Source of the DNA: GCA-002733465 sp039969155
Lineage (GTDB): Bacteria > Pseudomonadota > Gammaproteobacteria > Enterobacterales > Kangiellaceae
Assembly: GCA_039969155.1 (NCBI GenBank)
Contig: JBDVOJ010000083.1
Location: 1-64,000, forward strand
Direction of reading: 5' to 3'
Length of the DNA: 64,000 nucleotides
This document shows, one piece after another, positions 17,877 through 25,944 of the stretch; positions within the stretch are counted from its first letter, which is position 1, and every line of letters starts with the position of its first letter. The notes beneath the pieces were generated by a model, which made no database searches, was not told where the DNA came from, and saw only the letters and a program-made list of their open reading frames with translations. The translations under genes were made by a program, and so were the position numbers.

Positions 17877-17903
17877 AAAAGCCGCTTTTTAGCGGCTTTT
17901 TTA
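17877..17903 (+). terminator. Rho-independent terminator after pnp
   Basis: AAAAGCCGCT, loop TTT, AGCGGCTTTTTT, 24 bp after the pnp stop codon. Confidence 0.85.
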
Positions 17904-17987
17904 TTGGTCCATTCTGATGGGGCGTTGAGTGAAACACTGGCTTTTCAAGTTTAATGGGGCAATCAGAGAAATAAAGTCGATATTGGG

Positions 17988-18016
17988 TTGTGTAATCCAA
18001 ATCCATTCTATATAAT
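17988..18016 (+). promoter_or_regulatory. Main promoter of the S10 operon
   Basis: TTGTGT (-35), a 17-bp spacer and a consensus TATAAT (-10). Transcription would start near 18023, giving a leader of about 180 bases before rpsJ. Confidence 0.8.
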
Positions 18017-18022
18017 GCGCCT

Positions 18023-18167
18023 CCCAATTTGGCTAAAGCCGAGTTGAAAGACCTGTCAAAGGGCTCTGTGACACAGTTTTAATAGGGTGTCATGACAACC
18101 GACCTAATTTTGGTCGATAAGAATTTTAATCCGCGTTCCTTAATAAATTTAGGGGAGGGCGGTTTTT
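18023..18167 (+). promoter_or_regulatory. S10 operon leader with hairpins and an attenuator-like element
   Basis: Three hairpins are visible: TGACAC/GTGTCA (18069-18092), CGACC/GGTCG (18100-18116), and a G+C-rich imperfect stem (18131-18140 with 18152-18162) followed directly by five T. In E. coli, L4 binds such a leader and promotes termination and translational repression. The layout here suggests the same kind of control. Confidence 0.5.
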
Positions 18168-18202
18168 AACTGTTTATTAATTAACTTTGGAGTTTCTTTG
18201 CT

Positions 18203-18514
18203 ATGGCTAAGCAGCGAATCCGAATACGTTTAAAATCGTTTGATCACAAGCTTATCGATTTATCGACTCTTGAGATCGTAAACACTGCTAAACGTACTGG
18301 CGCACAAGTTCGTGGTCCTATTCCATTACCAACGCGCAAAGAGCGATACACCATATTGGTATCTCCGCACGTCAACAAAGACGCGCGAGACCAATACGAA
18401 ATACGCACACACAAGCGCATGGTAGATATCGAAGAACCAACAGAAAAGACGGTTGATGCTTTAATGAAGCTCGACTTAGCTGCTGGTGTCGATGTACAGA
18501 TTAGTCTTTCGTAA
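18203..18514 (+). CDS. rpsJ: 30S ribosomal protein S10
   Basis: 103 residues, identical in length to E. coli S10. It shows the family features RIRLKSFDHKLID, GPIPLPTRKERYTILVSPHVNKDARDQYEIRTHKR and the C-terminal VDVQISLS. It sits in the 30S head and also acts as NusE in antitermination. It is the first gene of the S10 operon, behind a strong promoter and a long leader. A 116-bp gap with an AGTTAG/CTAACT hairpin (18533-18553) separates it from rplC. Confidence 0.98.
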   Translation: MAKQRIRIRLKSFDHKLIDLSTLEIVNTAKRTGAQVRGPIPLPTRKERYTILVSPHVNKDARDQYEIRTHKRMVDIEEPTEKTVDALMKLDLAAGVDVQISLS

Positions 18515-18630
18515 GACAATTATGAGTCGTTTAGTTAGGCATTAGTGCTAACTGAGCGGAATTTTCGTTGCGTTGTTTCTAGCTATTAGAACAACAATTA
18601 AATAAGCAACATTAATAGAGGGTTTTTATA

Positions 18631-19263
18631 ATGGCAATCGGAATTGTTGGTCGCAAATGCGGCATGACCCGAGTGTTCGATGAAAACGGTGTTTCCACAC
18701 CAGTTACAGTGATCGAAGTCGCTGCTAATCGAATCTCGCAGGTTAAAACAAAAGACAACGACGGCTATCAGGCAATCCAAGTGACTACCGGTGAGCGTAA
18801 AGCAAACCGAGTAACTCGCCCACAAGCTGGACACTTCAAGAAAGCAGGTGTTGAAGCAGGACGAGGTCTTTGGGAATTTCGCCTTGATTCTTTAGACGGC
18901 TATGAAGCTGGCGGAGAAATCAAAGTAGATATTTTTGAAAATGGTCAGATTGTAGACGTAACTGGCATGTCAAAAGGTAAAGGTTTTCAAGGTGGTGTAA
19001 AGCGTTGGAATTTCTCCATGCAAGACGCTACTCATGGTAACTCTATTTCCCACAGATCGAACGGATCAATCGGACAGAACCAATCACCAGGTAAAGTATT
19101 CAAGGGCAAGAAAATGTCTGGCCATATGGGTGCTGAGCGTTCAACAACGCAAAACCTGACAATTGTTCGTGTCGATGCTGAGCGAAATATTCTTCTAATT
19201 AAAGGTGCTGTACCTGGCGCCAAAGGCAGCGACGTGATTGTACGTCCAGCTGTTAAGCTTTAG
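18631..19263 (+). CDS. rplC: 50S ribosomal protein L3
   Basis: 210 residues (E. coli 209). It starts MAIGIVGRKCGMTRVF and contains the internal loop GSIGQNQSPGKVFKGKKMSGHMG, which reaches the peptidyl transferase centre; the Gln in this loop is the methylation target of PrmB in E. coli. L3 is one of the first proteins assembled on 23S rRNA. The following rplD starts 13 bp later, consistent with co-transcription. Confidence 0.98.
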   Translation: MAIGIVGRKCGMTRVFDENGVSTPVTVIEVAANRISQVKTKDNDGYQAIQVTTGERKANRVTRPQAGHFKKAGVEAGRGLWEFRLDSLDGYEAGGEIKVDIFENGQIVDVTGMSKGKGFQGGVKRWNFSMQDATHGNSISHRSNGSIGQNQSPGKVFKGKKMSGHMGAERSTTQNLTIVRVDAERNILLIKGAVPGAKGSDVIVRPAVKL

Positions 19264-19276
19264 GGGAGAATAGATA

Positions 19277-19894
19277 ATGGAACTTAATTTATCTGTAACA
19301 GGTAAGAAAAAAGCATCATCGGTCGAAGTTTCTGATGTCGCTTTCGGACGTGAATTCAACGAAGCACTTGTTCATCAAGTGGTTGTTGCATACATGGCTG
19401 GCTCAAGAGCAGGTACTCGCGCTCAGAAAACTCGCAGTGATGTGAGTGGTGGCGGTGCTAAGCCTTGGAGACAAAAAGGTACAGGTCGTGCTCGAGCTGG
19501 AACTATCCGTAGTCCTATCTGGAGAACTGGTGGCGTTACATTTGCAGCGCGTCCACAAGACCATTCACAAAAAGTTAATCGTAAAATGTACCGCGGAGCA
19601 ATGCAGTGCATATTGTCTGAATTAGTAAGACAAGAACGATTATTGATTGTTGAGTCTTTTGATGTTGATTCACCTAAAACTAAAGGTTTAGTTAGCAAGT
19701 TAGCAGAATACGGATTGACTGAAGCTTTAATCGTATCTGACAAGGTTGAAGAGAATCTTTACTTGGCAGCTAGAAATCTACACAAAGTAGATGTTCGCGA
19801 CATCCAAGCCTGCGACCCAGTTAGTTTAATTGCATTCGACAAAGTTGTAATGACTGTTGAAGCAGTGAAAAAATTAGAGGAGTTGTGGGGATGA
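19277..19894 (+). CDS. rplD: 50S ribosomal protein L4
   Basis: 205 residues (E. coli 201). The tunnel-lining loop is recognisable as RAGTRAQKTRSDVSGGGAKP followed by WRQKGTGRARAGTIRSPIWRTGG. L4 binds 23S rRNA domain I. In gammaproteobacteria it also feeds back on the S10 operon leader, which fits the structured leader at 18023. Its stop codon overlaps the rplW start by four bases (ATGA), indicating translational coupling. Confidence 0.98.
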   Translation: MELNLSVTGKKKASSVEVSDVAFGREFNEALVHQVVVAYMAGSRAGTRAQKTRSDVSGGGAKPWRQKGTGRARAGTIRSPIWRTGGVTFAARPQDHSQKVNRKMYRGAMQCILSELVRQERLLIVESFDVDSPKTKGLVSKLAEYGLTEALIVSDKVEENLYLAARNLHKVDVRDIQACDPVSLIAFDKVVMTVEAVKKLEELWG

Positions 19895-20187
19895 ACCAAG
19901 AAAGAATCATGAGCATCTTATTAGCGCCTCACGTATCTGAAAAAGCAAGTTTTGCTGCAGACCGTGGTGAGTTCGTTTTTAAAGTTGCTAAGACTGCGAC
20001 AAAACTAGAAATTAAAAAAGCCGTTGAACTTATGTTTGATGTCAAAGTTGAAAATGTTTCAACGCTTGTCATGAAAGGTAAGAACAAACGAACTGGTCAA
20101 ATTTCTGGTCGTCGTTCCGATTGGAAGAAAGCTTATGTCACTCTTGAAGAAGGGCAAGACATAGACTTCGTAGGCGCGGACGCGTAA
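19891..20187 (+). CDS. rplW: 50S ribosomal protein L23
   Basis: 98 residues from the ATG at 19891. A GTG at 19885 is in frame, but the ATG fits the AGGAG site and the E. coli N-terminus better. It contains LLAPHVSEKASFAAD and a KGKNKRTGQISGRRSDWKKAYV loop. L23 lies at the tunnel exit and docks trigger factor and SRP. It overlaps the end of rplD by 4 bp. Confidence 0.97.
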   Translation: MNQERIMSILLAPHVSEKASFAADRGEFVFKVAKTATKLEIKKAVELMFDVKVENVSTLVMKGKNKRTGQISGRRSDWKKAYVTLEEGQDIDFVGADA

Positions 20188-20199
20188 GGGGAATTTAAG

Positions 20200-21027
20200 A
20201 TGGCTCTATTAAAAGCTAAACCAACATCTCCAGGTCGTCGCTTTGTTGTCAAAGTGGTCAACCCAGATTTGCATAAAGGTGCACCTTATGCGCCTTTACT
20301 AGAAAAGAAGTCTAAGAGTGGTGGTCGTAACAATAACGGTCGCATAACTACTCGTCATATTGGTGGTGGACATAAGCAACATTACCGAATGATCGATTTC
20401 AAAAGAAATAAAGATGGTATCCCAGCTAAAGTTGAGCGTTTGGAATATGATCCAAACCGTAGTGCAAATATTGCGCTAGCGCTTTACGCTGATGGCGAAA
20501 GACGTTATGTCATAGCGCCTAAGGGTATGAAAGCTGGAGACCAAATCCAGTCAGGTGAAGATGCTCCGATTAAATCGGGAAATACTTTACCACTTAGAAA
20601 TATTCCAGTAGGTACAACTGTACATTGTGTTGAAATGAAACCTGGTAAAGGGGCTCAAATCGCACGGTCTGCAGGTACTTACGTCCAACTAATTGCTCGT
20701 GATGGTTCTTACGCTACGCTTCGTTTAAGAAGTGGTGAAATGCGTAAAGTGCTAGCTGAATGTCGTGCAACAGTTGGGGAAGTTGGTAACGCAGAACACA
20801 TGCTACGTTCACTGGGTAAAGCCGGTGCTTCTAGATGGCGTGGTGTACGACCTACAGTTCGAGGCGTTGCTATGAACCCAGTCGACCATCCGCATGGCGG
20901 TGGTGAGGGAAGAACCTCAGGTGGTAGACACCCCGTTTCACCATGGGGAACACCAACTAAGGGCAAGAAGACTCGTAGTAACAAACGCACAGACAAGTTA
21001 ATTGTCCGTCGTCGTAATCGTAAATAG
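20200..21027 (+). CDS. rplB: 50S ribosomal protein L2
   Basis: 275 residues (E. coli 273). Typical features are GRNNNGRITTRHIGGGHKQ, the OB-fold and SH3-like domains, and the highly conserved MNPVDHPHGGGEGRTSGGRHP, whose histidine is essential for peptidyl transfer activity. L2 joins the subunits at bridge B7b. It sits 12 bp after rplW with a GGGGAA site. Confidence 0.98.
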   Translation: MALLKAKPTSPGRRFVVKVVNPDLHKGAPYAPLLEKKSKSGGRNNNGRITTRHIGGGHKQHYRMIDFKRNKDGIPAKVERLEYDPNRSANIALALYADGERRYVIAPKGMKAGDQIQSGEDAPIKSGNTLPLRNIPVGTTVHCVEMKPGKGAQIARSAGTYVQLIARDGSYATLRLRSGEMRKVLAECRATVGEVGNAEHMLRSLGKAGASRWRGVRPTVRGVAMNPVDHPHGGGEGRTSGGRHPVSPWGTPTKGKKTRSNKRTDKLIVRRRNRK

Positions 21028-21038
21028 AGGATTAAATC

Positions 21039-21314
21039 GTGCCACGTTCACTTAAGAAAGGGCCATTTATCGATCTTCATCTTCTTAAGAAGGTTGAAGA
21101 CGCTGTGGCCTCAAATAGCCGAAAGCCGATTAAGACCTGGTCTCGTCGTTCAATGATCTCACCAGAAATGGTTGGATTAACGATTGCCATTCATAATGGC
21201 CGTCAACACGTACCAGTATCTATCAATGAAGACATGGTTGGTCACAAGTTGGGCGAATTCGCTCCAACTCGTACTTACCGTGGACACATTGCCGACAAGA
21301 AAGCGAAGCGATAG
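21039..21314 (+). CDS. rpsS: 30S ribosomal protein S19
   Basis: 91 residues (E. coli 92). It starts PRSLKKGPFIDLHLLKKVE after the Met and contains KPIKTWSRRSMI, HNGRQHVPV and GHKLGEFAPTRTYRGH, all family hallmarks. S19 forms the 30S head with S13 and contacts the A-site region. It lies in the S10 operon 11 bp after rplB. Confidence 0.98.
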   Translation: MPRSLKKGPFIDLHLLKKVEDAVASNSRKPIKTWSRRSMISPEMVGLTIAIHNGRQHVPVSINEDMVGHKLGEFAPTRTYRGHIADKKAKR

Positions 21315-21323
21315 GAGATAATG

Positions 21324-21656
21324 ATGGAAACTCAAGCTGTTTTACGTCACGCAAGAATCTCTCCTCAAAAAGCTCGCTTAGTTGCGGATCAGGTGAGAGG
21401 AATGCCAGTAGAAAATGCGCTTAACTTATTAAAGTTTAGCAACAAAAAAGCTGCTGAGATGATTCAAAAAGTATTAAATTCTGCCATCGCTAATGCTGAG
21501 CATAATGATGGAGCAGATATTGATGAGCTTAAAGTATCAACTATTTTTGTTGATGCCGGTCCGACTTTAAAGCGTATTAAGACTCGCTCTAAAGGTCGAG
21601 CTGACCGCATGTTTAAGCGCTCTTGTCATATTACCGTTAAAGTATCGGATAACTAG
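21324..21656 (+). CDS. rplV: 50S ribosomal protein L22
   Basis: 110 residues from the second of two adjacent ATGs, the same length as E. coli L22 and with better spacing from AGGAG. It contains RHARISPQKARLVADQVRG, and the C-terminal hairpin (TLKRIKTRSKGRADRMFKRS) reaches into the exit tunnel. Changes in that hairpin cause macrolide resistance in other species; none is evident here. Ten bases separate it from rpsS. Confidence 0.97.
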   Translation: METQAVLRHARISPQKARLVADQVRGMPVENALNLLKFSNKKAAEMIQKVLNSAIANAEHNDGADIDELKVSTIFVDAGPTLKRIKTRSKGRADRMFKRSCHITVKVSDN

Positions 21657-21666
21657 GAGATAAACC

Positions 21667-22359
21667 ATGGGTCAAAAAGTACATCCAACCGGTATTCGCC
21701 TAGGAATCGTTAAGAAGCATAACTCTGTTTGGTATGCGGAACGCGGTCAATATGCGGATCTATTAGCCAGCGATATTCAAATTCGCGAATGGCTATTTAA
21801 GGAGCTTTCTCGTGCTTCAGTATCAAAAATTGATATTGAGCGTCCAGCTAAAGCTTTACGAGTAACAATTCACACGGCTCGTCCTGGTATTGTTATTGGT
21901 AAGAAAGGCGAAGACATTGAGAAATTAAGAAAGAAAATTGGTAAGTTGGCCGGCGTACAAACTCAAATCAACATTGAGCAAGTTCGTAAGCCAGAATTAG
22001 ATGCACAACTAGTTGCTGACGGCATTGCCTCGCAGCTAGAGCGTCGAGTAATGTTCCGTCGCGCTATGAAGCGTGCTGTACAAAACACGATGCGCGTTGG
22101 AGCGGAAGGTATCAAGGTTCAAGTAGGTGGTCGTTTAGGTGGTGCAGATATCGCACGTGCAGAATGGTACAGAGAAGGTCGAGTACCTCTTCATACTTTG
22201 CGCGCAGATATCGATTACGCTACTGCTGAAGCAAACACAACTTACGGAATTATTGGTGTTAAGGTCTGGATTTTCAAAGGGGAAGTTTTTGGTGAGCAGC
22301 CACAAGTGACTACCGAAGAAAAGCCAAAGAAAAGACCTTCCCGAGCTAAGAAGAAGTAG
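21667..22359 (+). CDS. rpsC: 30S ribosomal protein S3
   Basis: 230 residues (E. coli 233). A KH type-2 domain carries ARPGIVIGKKGEDIEKLRKKI, and the C-terminal domain has GAEGIKVQVGGRLGGADIAR. The tail is basic (KKRPSRAKKK). S3 lines the mRNA entry channel and contributes helicase activity with S4 and S5. It continues the S10 operon with an 11-bp gap on each side. Confidence 0.98.
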   Translation: MGQKVHPTGIRLGIVKKHNSVWYAERGQYADLLASDIQIREWLFKELSRASVSKIDIERPAKALRVTIHTARPGIVIGKKGEDIEKLRKKIGKLAGVQTQINIEQVRKPELDAQLVADGIASQLERRVMFRRAMKRAVQNTMRVGAEGIKVQVGGRLGGADIARAEWYREGRVPLHTLRADIDYATAEANTTYGIIGVKVWIFKGEVFGEQPQVTTEEKPKKRPSRAKKK

Positions 22360-22370
22360 GGGAAAAGACC

Positions 22371-22778
22371 ATGTTACAACCTAAAAGAACGAAATTTCGT
22401 AAACAGCACAAGATGCGTAACCGTGGCGTTGTTGACCACAAAGTTAGCTTCGGTGAGTTTGGTTTAAAGTCTGCAGACCGTGGTCGCATGACGGCACGCC
22501 AAATCGAAGCAGCTCGTCGGGCAATGACTCGTCACATGCGTCGTCAAGGTAAAGTTTACATTAGAGTATTTCCTGACAAGCCGATTACTAAAAAGCCTTT
22601 AGAAGTTCGTATGGGTAAAGGTAAAGGTAGTGTCGAATACTGGGTAGCACAAATTCAACCAGGACGTATGTTGTTTGAAGTTGAAGGTGTGCCGGAAGAC
22701 TTGGCTAGAGAAGCATTTGAACTTGCTTCAGCTAAGCTTTCTATCAAGACAACTTTTGTAAAGCGGACGGTAATGTAA
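22371..22778 (+). CDS. rplP: 50S ribosomal protein L16
   Basis: 135 residues (E. coli 136). It starts MLQPKRTKFRKQHKMRNRG and contains KPLEVRMGKGKGSVEYWVA; the Arg in VRMGKGKG corresponds to the residue hydroxylated by RoxA/YcfD in E. coli. It stabilises the A-site tRNA region of the 50S subunit. Its TAA overlaps the rpmC ATG by one base (TAATG). Confidence 0.98.
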   Translation: MLQPKRTKFRKQHKMRNRGVVDHKVSFGEFGLKSADRGRMTARQIEAARRAMTRHMRRQGKVYIRVFPDKPITKKPLEVRMGKGKGSVEYWVAQIQPGRMLFEVEGVPEDLAREAFELASAKLSIKTTFVKRTVM

Positions 22779-22999
22779 TGAAAGCTTCTGAGTTGAAAGA
22801 AAAGAGTGTTGAAGAGCTAAAGAATGAGTTAGTCGAGCTTCGTAAAGAGCAATTTAATTTACGTATGCAAAGAGCTACAGCTCAAACAGAGCAAACTCAC
22901 ACTTTGAAAAATGTACGTCGCGATATCGCGCGTGTTAAGACTGTTTTAAATCAAAAAGCGAAAGCTTCAGATAGTTCAGTCGCGGAAGGAGCAGCCTAA
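22778..22999 (+). CDS. rpmC: 50S ribosomal protein L29
   Basis: 73 residues, about ten longer than E. coli L29 because of an Ala/Ser-rich C-terminal tail (KASDSSVAEGAA). The core is an antiparallel helical hairpin: ELKEKSVEELKNELVELRKEQFNLRMQ. It lies at the tunnel exit next to L23. One-base overlaps with both rplP and rpsQ (TAATG junctions) imply translational coupling. Confidence 0.97.
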   Translation: MKASELKEKSVEELKNELVELRKEQFNLRMQRATAQTEQTHTLKNVRRDIARVKTVLNQKAKASDSSVAEGAA

Positions 23000-23256
23000 T
23001 GAGCGAGCAAAAAGTAACTAAGCGAACTCTGACTGGTAAAGTCGTTAGCGACAAGATGGATAAAACCATCACAGTCAAAATTGAGCGTCAAGTGAAGCAT
23101 CCGTTATACGGAAAATTCATCAAACGTTCTACTAAGGTACATGCTCATGACGAAAGTAATGAGTGCAAAATGGGCGATACAGTCACTGTTGCTGAGAGCA
23201 GACCGCTTTCAAAAAGCAAATCGTGGATGTTAGTCGAGGTTGTTGAAAAAGCTTAA
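22999..23256 (+). CDS. rpsQ: 30S ribosomal protein S17
   Basis: 85 residues (E. coli 84). An OB-fold protein with RTLTGKVVSDKMDKTITV, HPLYGKFIKRSTKVHAHDE and ESRPLSKSKSW. It binds the 5' domain of 16S rRNA early in assembly. It is the last gene of the S10 operon. A hairpin, GGCCTA/TAGGCC (23263-23279), without a proper U-tract lies just after it. Confidence 0.98.
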   Translation: MSEQKVTKRTLTGKVVSDKMDKTITVKIERQVKHPLYGKFIKRSTKVHAHDESNECKMGDTVTVAESRPLSKSKSWMLVEVVEKA

Positions 23257-23262
23257 TAAATC

Positions 23263-23317
23263 GGCCTATAAATTAGGCCTGTTTATGTTAGCTGAATCAA
23301 TTAAATGATGGTATACT
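23263..23317 (+). promoter_or_regulatory. S10/spc junction: weak hairpin and possible spc promoter
   Basis: The 128-bp gap between rpsQ and rplN holds the GGCCTA/TAGGCC hairpin and a good -10 element, TATACT (23312-23317). The -35 is weak (TTAGCT at 18-bp spacing). The spc genes may be both read through from S10 and started here. Confidence 0.4.
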
Positions 23318-23384
23318 CCCGCGTCTTTTGGCTGGTGCACCTGAAAATGCACTGGTTTTACGTGGGTAAAGTTGGAGAAAACCA

Positions 23385-23753
23385 ATGATCCAAATGCAAA
23401 CAACACTCGATGTTGCTGATAATAGCGGTGCTCGTCGAGTTCAATGTATTAAGGTTCTTGGAGGCTCACACCGCCGATACGCAAGAATCGGAGATGTGAT
23501 CAAGGTCAGTGTTAAAGAAGCTATTCCTCGTGGTAAAGCGAAGAAAGGTGACGTAATGAACGCTGTCGTTGTTAGAACCCGAAAAGGTGTTAGACGTCCT
23601 GATGGATCTTTGATCCGTTTTGATGGAAACGCTGCGGTTCTTCTAAATGCAAACTTACAGCCTGTAGGAACTCGTATTTTTGGACCTGTTACACGTGAAT
23701 TGCGTGGTGATAAGTTCATGAAGATTGTTTCTTTAGCGCCTGAAGTTCTTTAA
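23385..23753 (+). CDS. rplN: 50S ribosomal protein L14
   Basis: 122 residues (E. coli 123), starting MIQMQTTLDVADNSGARRVQC behind a GGAG site. It has the family runs CIKVLGGSHRRYA, RGKAKKGDV and GTRIFGPVTRELR. L14 forms bridge B8 and is the binding partner of the silencing factor RsfS. It is the first gene of the spc operon. Confidence 0.98.
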   Translation: MIQMQTTLDVADNSGARRVQCIKVLGGSHRRYARIGDVIKVSVKEAIPRGKAKKGDVMNAVVVRTRKGVRRPDGSLIRFDGNAAVLLNANLQPVGTRIFGPVTRELRGDKFMKIVSLAPEVL

Positions 23754-23766
23754 GAGGAAACGCAAA

Positions 23767-24084
23767 ATGCAAAAACTGAAAACAGGTGATGAAGTTATCG
23801 TATTGACTGGTAAGAGTAATGGTCAACGCGGAAAAATAACCAAAATCATTAATGAAAAAGGTCGTGTGGTAGTTGAAGGCGTTAACATGATGAAAAAGCA
23901 TGTTAAACCAAACCCACAGGCTGGTGTTCAAGGCGGGATTATTGAAAAAGAAGCCCCTTTGGATATTTCAAACGTTGCACTATTTAATGCTAAAACTGGC
24001 AAAGCTGACAAAGTTGGTTTTAAAGTGCAAGAAGATGGCAAGCGTGTTCGATTTTTTAAATCGAATGGTGAGCTAGTCGATTAA
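23767..24084 (+). CDS. rplX: 50S ribosomal protein L24
   Basis: 105 residues (E. coli 104). A KOW motif is seen near the start (GDEVIVLTGKSNGQRGKITKI), followed by VEGVNMMKKHVKPNPQAGVQGG. It initiates 50S assembly by binding the 5' domain of 23S rRNA. A 41-bp gap with a palindromic hairpin follows before rplE. Confidence 0.98.
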   Translation: MQKLKTGDEVIVLTGKSNGQRGKITKIINEKGRVVVEGVNMMKKHVKPNPQAGVQGGIIEKEAPLDISNVALFNAKTGKADKVGFKVQEDGKRVRFFKSNGELVD

Positions 24085-24090
24085 TTTTTT

Positions 24091-24104
24091 GACAGTTAAC
24101 TGTC
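24091..24104 (+). promoter_or_regulatory. Hairpin between rplX and rplE, candidate S8 translational operator
   Basis: GACAG, loop TTAA, CTGTC, 21 bases before the rplE start. In E. coli, S8 represses the spc mRNA at the rplX-rplE junction. The location matches, but the S8 recognition core was not verified. Confidence 0.3.
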
Positions 24105-24125
24105 GATAAAATTGGGTAAATTAAA

Positions 24126-24668
24126 ATGGCGAAACTGCAAGACTACTACAAGAAAGATGTTGTCCAAGCTTTAACTGAAAAGTTTGGCTACAAGTCTGTC
24201 ATGCAAGTCCCTAAGATTACCAAGATCACATTAAATATGGGTCTGGGTGAGGCTGTTGGGGATAAAAAAGTTCTAGAGAACGCTTGTAATGACTTAACAG
24301 CTATCTCAGGTCAAAAGCCTGTTGTGACGAAAGCCCGCAAATCAATTGCCGGATTTAAAATTCGTGATGACTATCCTATTGGCGCTAAGGTAACTTTACG
24401 CGGCGATCGTATGTGGGAATTTATGGAGCGTTTAGTCTCTATTGCTATTCCACGTATTCGTGATTTCCGTGGTTTAAATCCAAAGTCGTTTGACGGTCGT
24501 GGAAACTATTCTATGGGCGTTAAAGAGCAAATAATCTTTCCAGAGATTGACTACGATAAAGTAGATAAAATCCGAGGTATGGATATTACTATTACGACTT
24601 CCGCGACAACAGATGAAGAAGGCAGAGAATTATTGAACGCTTTCCGATTCCCGATTAAGGGCGCATAA
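24126..24668 (+). CDS. rplE: 50S ribosomal protein L5
   Basis: 180 residues (E. coli 179). It shows KITLNMGLGEA, KPVVTKARKSIAGFKIR and DFRGLNPKSFDGRGNYSMGV. L5 binds 5S rRNA together with L18 and L25 and touches P-site tRNA. Only 2 bp separate it from rpsN. Confidence 0.98.
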   Translation: MAKLQDYYKKDVVQALTEKFGYKSVMQVPKITKITLNMGLGEAVGDKKVLENACNDLTAISGQKPVVTKARKSIAGFKIRDDYPIGAKVTLRGDRMWEFMERLVSIAIPRIRDFRGLNPKSFDGRGNYSMGVKEQIIFPEIDYDKVDKIRGMDITITTSATTDEEGRELLNAFRFPIKGA

Positions 24669-24670
24669 CA

Positions 24671-24976
24671 ATGGCTAAAGTATCAATGGTTCAGCGCGAG
24701 AAGAAACGCGCTAAATTAGTTGCTAAGTACGCTACCAAACGTGCTGAATTGAAAGCGACTATTGTTGACCTCAACAAGAGTGACGAAGAACGTTGGGAAG
24801 CTCAAGTAGCATTGCAAAAGCTACCTAGAGACGCAAGTCCTGTTCGTAGACGTAATCGTTGTAATATCACTGGTCGTCCTCATGGCTACTTACGTAAATT
24901 CGGTTTAAGCCGAAACAAATTGCGTGAGCATGCGATGGCAGGCGATGTTCCTGGTTTAGTGAAAGCTAGCTGGTAA
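24671..24976 (+). CDS. rpsN: 30S ribosomal protein S14 (zinc-free form)
   Basis: 101 residues, the same length as the E. coli form. The C-terminal region RRRNRCNITGRPHGYLRKFGLSR has a single cysteine, so this is the C-minus type without a zinc ribbon, and the protein does not depend on zinc. It is a late-assembling 30S head protein near S3 and S10. Confidence 0.98.
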   Translation: MAKVSMVQREKKRAKLVAKYATKRAELKATIVDLNKSDEERWEAQVALQKLPRDASPVRRRNRCNITGRPHGYLRKFGLSRNKLREHAMAGDVPGLVKASW

Positions 24977-24994
24977 TTGTTGGGAGAATAACAA

Positions 24995-25390
24995 ATGAGC
25001 ATGCAAGATCCTATTGCTGACATGCTGACTCGGATCCGTAACGGTCAATCAGCTGGCAAAAAAGTTGTATCAATGCCTTCATCTAAAGTAAAGCTTTCAA
25101 TTGCTAACGTATTGAAAGAAGAAGGCTATATCACCGATATTAAAAAAGCAGACGTAGACGGCAAAGCCGAGCTATCAATCGAGCTTAAATATCACCAAGG
25201 GCGCCCGGTAATTGACATGATTAAACGTGTTAGTAAGCCAAGCCTACGTATTTACAAAAAATCTAATGAGCTACCTCGTGTACTTGACGGTTTAGGTATC
25301 GCTATAGTTTCTACTTCTCGTGGAGTAATGACTGACAGAGCGGCACGTAAAACAGGTCACGGCGGCGAAGTTCTCTGTATTGTTTCTTAA
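24995..25390 (+). CDS. rpsH: 30S ribosomal protein S8
   Basis: 131 residues (E. coli 130). It begins SMQDPIADMLTRIRNGQ and ends with STSRGVMTDRAARKTGHGGEVLCIVS, both diagnostic. S8 binds helix 21 of 16S rRNA and, in E. coli, a mimic of it in the spc mRNA, which regulates the operon. Confidence 0.98.
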   Translation: MSMQDPIADMLTRIRNGQSAGKKVVSMPSSKVKLSIANVLKEEGYITDIKKADVDGKAELSIELKYHQGRPVIDMIKRVSKPSLRIYKKSNELPRVLDGLGIAIVSTSRGVMTDRAARKTGHGGEVLCIVS

Positions 25391-25401
25391 GGAGAGCGGA
25401 A

Positions 25402-25935
25402 ATGTCTAGAATAGCTAAAAATCCGGTCGTACTTCCTGCAGGCGTAACAGTTGATGTTAAAGGTCAACTAGTTTCTGTAAAAAGTGGAAAAGGAAACTTA
25501 CAGCAAGAAGTTCATCCTTCTGTTGAAGTCAAAGTTGAAGATAATCAAATTGTTTTTGGTGCAAAAGCTGGCGAATCTAACGGAATGGCGTTAGCAGGAA
25601 CTATGCGTTCACTAGTTGGCAATATGGTTGAAGGTCTTACTGATGGCTTTGAAAAGAAACTACAATTAGTTGGTGTTGGTTACAGAGCGAAAGCTGCTGG
25701 TAAAACACTAGACCTAACTTTGGGTTTCTCCCATCCTGTTGTATTTGATATTCCTGAAGGGATTACAATCGAAACGCCGACTAACACTGAAGTTATAGTA
25801 AAAGGTGTTGACAAGCAATTGGTTGGTCAAGTCGCAGCAAACATTCGAGCTTATCGTCCACCAGAGCCTTATAAAGGTAAAGGTGTGAAATACGCGGATG
25901 AAGTTATCCGTCGTAAAGAAGCTAAGAAAAAGTAG
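25402..25935 (+). CDS. rplF: 50S ribosomal protein L6
   Basis: 177 residues, equal to E. coli. Two related alpha/beta domains are visible, with SRIAKNPVVLPAGVTV at the start and the conserved RAYRPPEPYKGKGVKYADEVIRRKE near the end. It lies near the factor-binding region of the 50S. The upstream site is GGAG. Confidence 0.98.
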   Translation: MSRIAKNPVVLPAGVTVDVKGQLVSVKSGKGNLQQEVHPSVEVKVEDNQIVFGAKAGESNGMALAGTMRSLVGNMVEGLTDGFEKKLQLVGVGYRAKAAGKTLDLTLGFSHPVVFDIPEGITIETPTNTEVIVKGVDKQLVGQVAANIRAYRPPEPYKGKGVKYADEVIRRKEAKKK

Positions 25936-25944
25936 GGTAGCATT

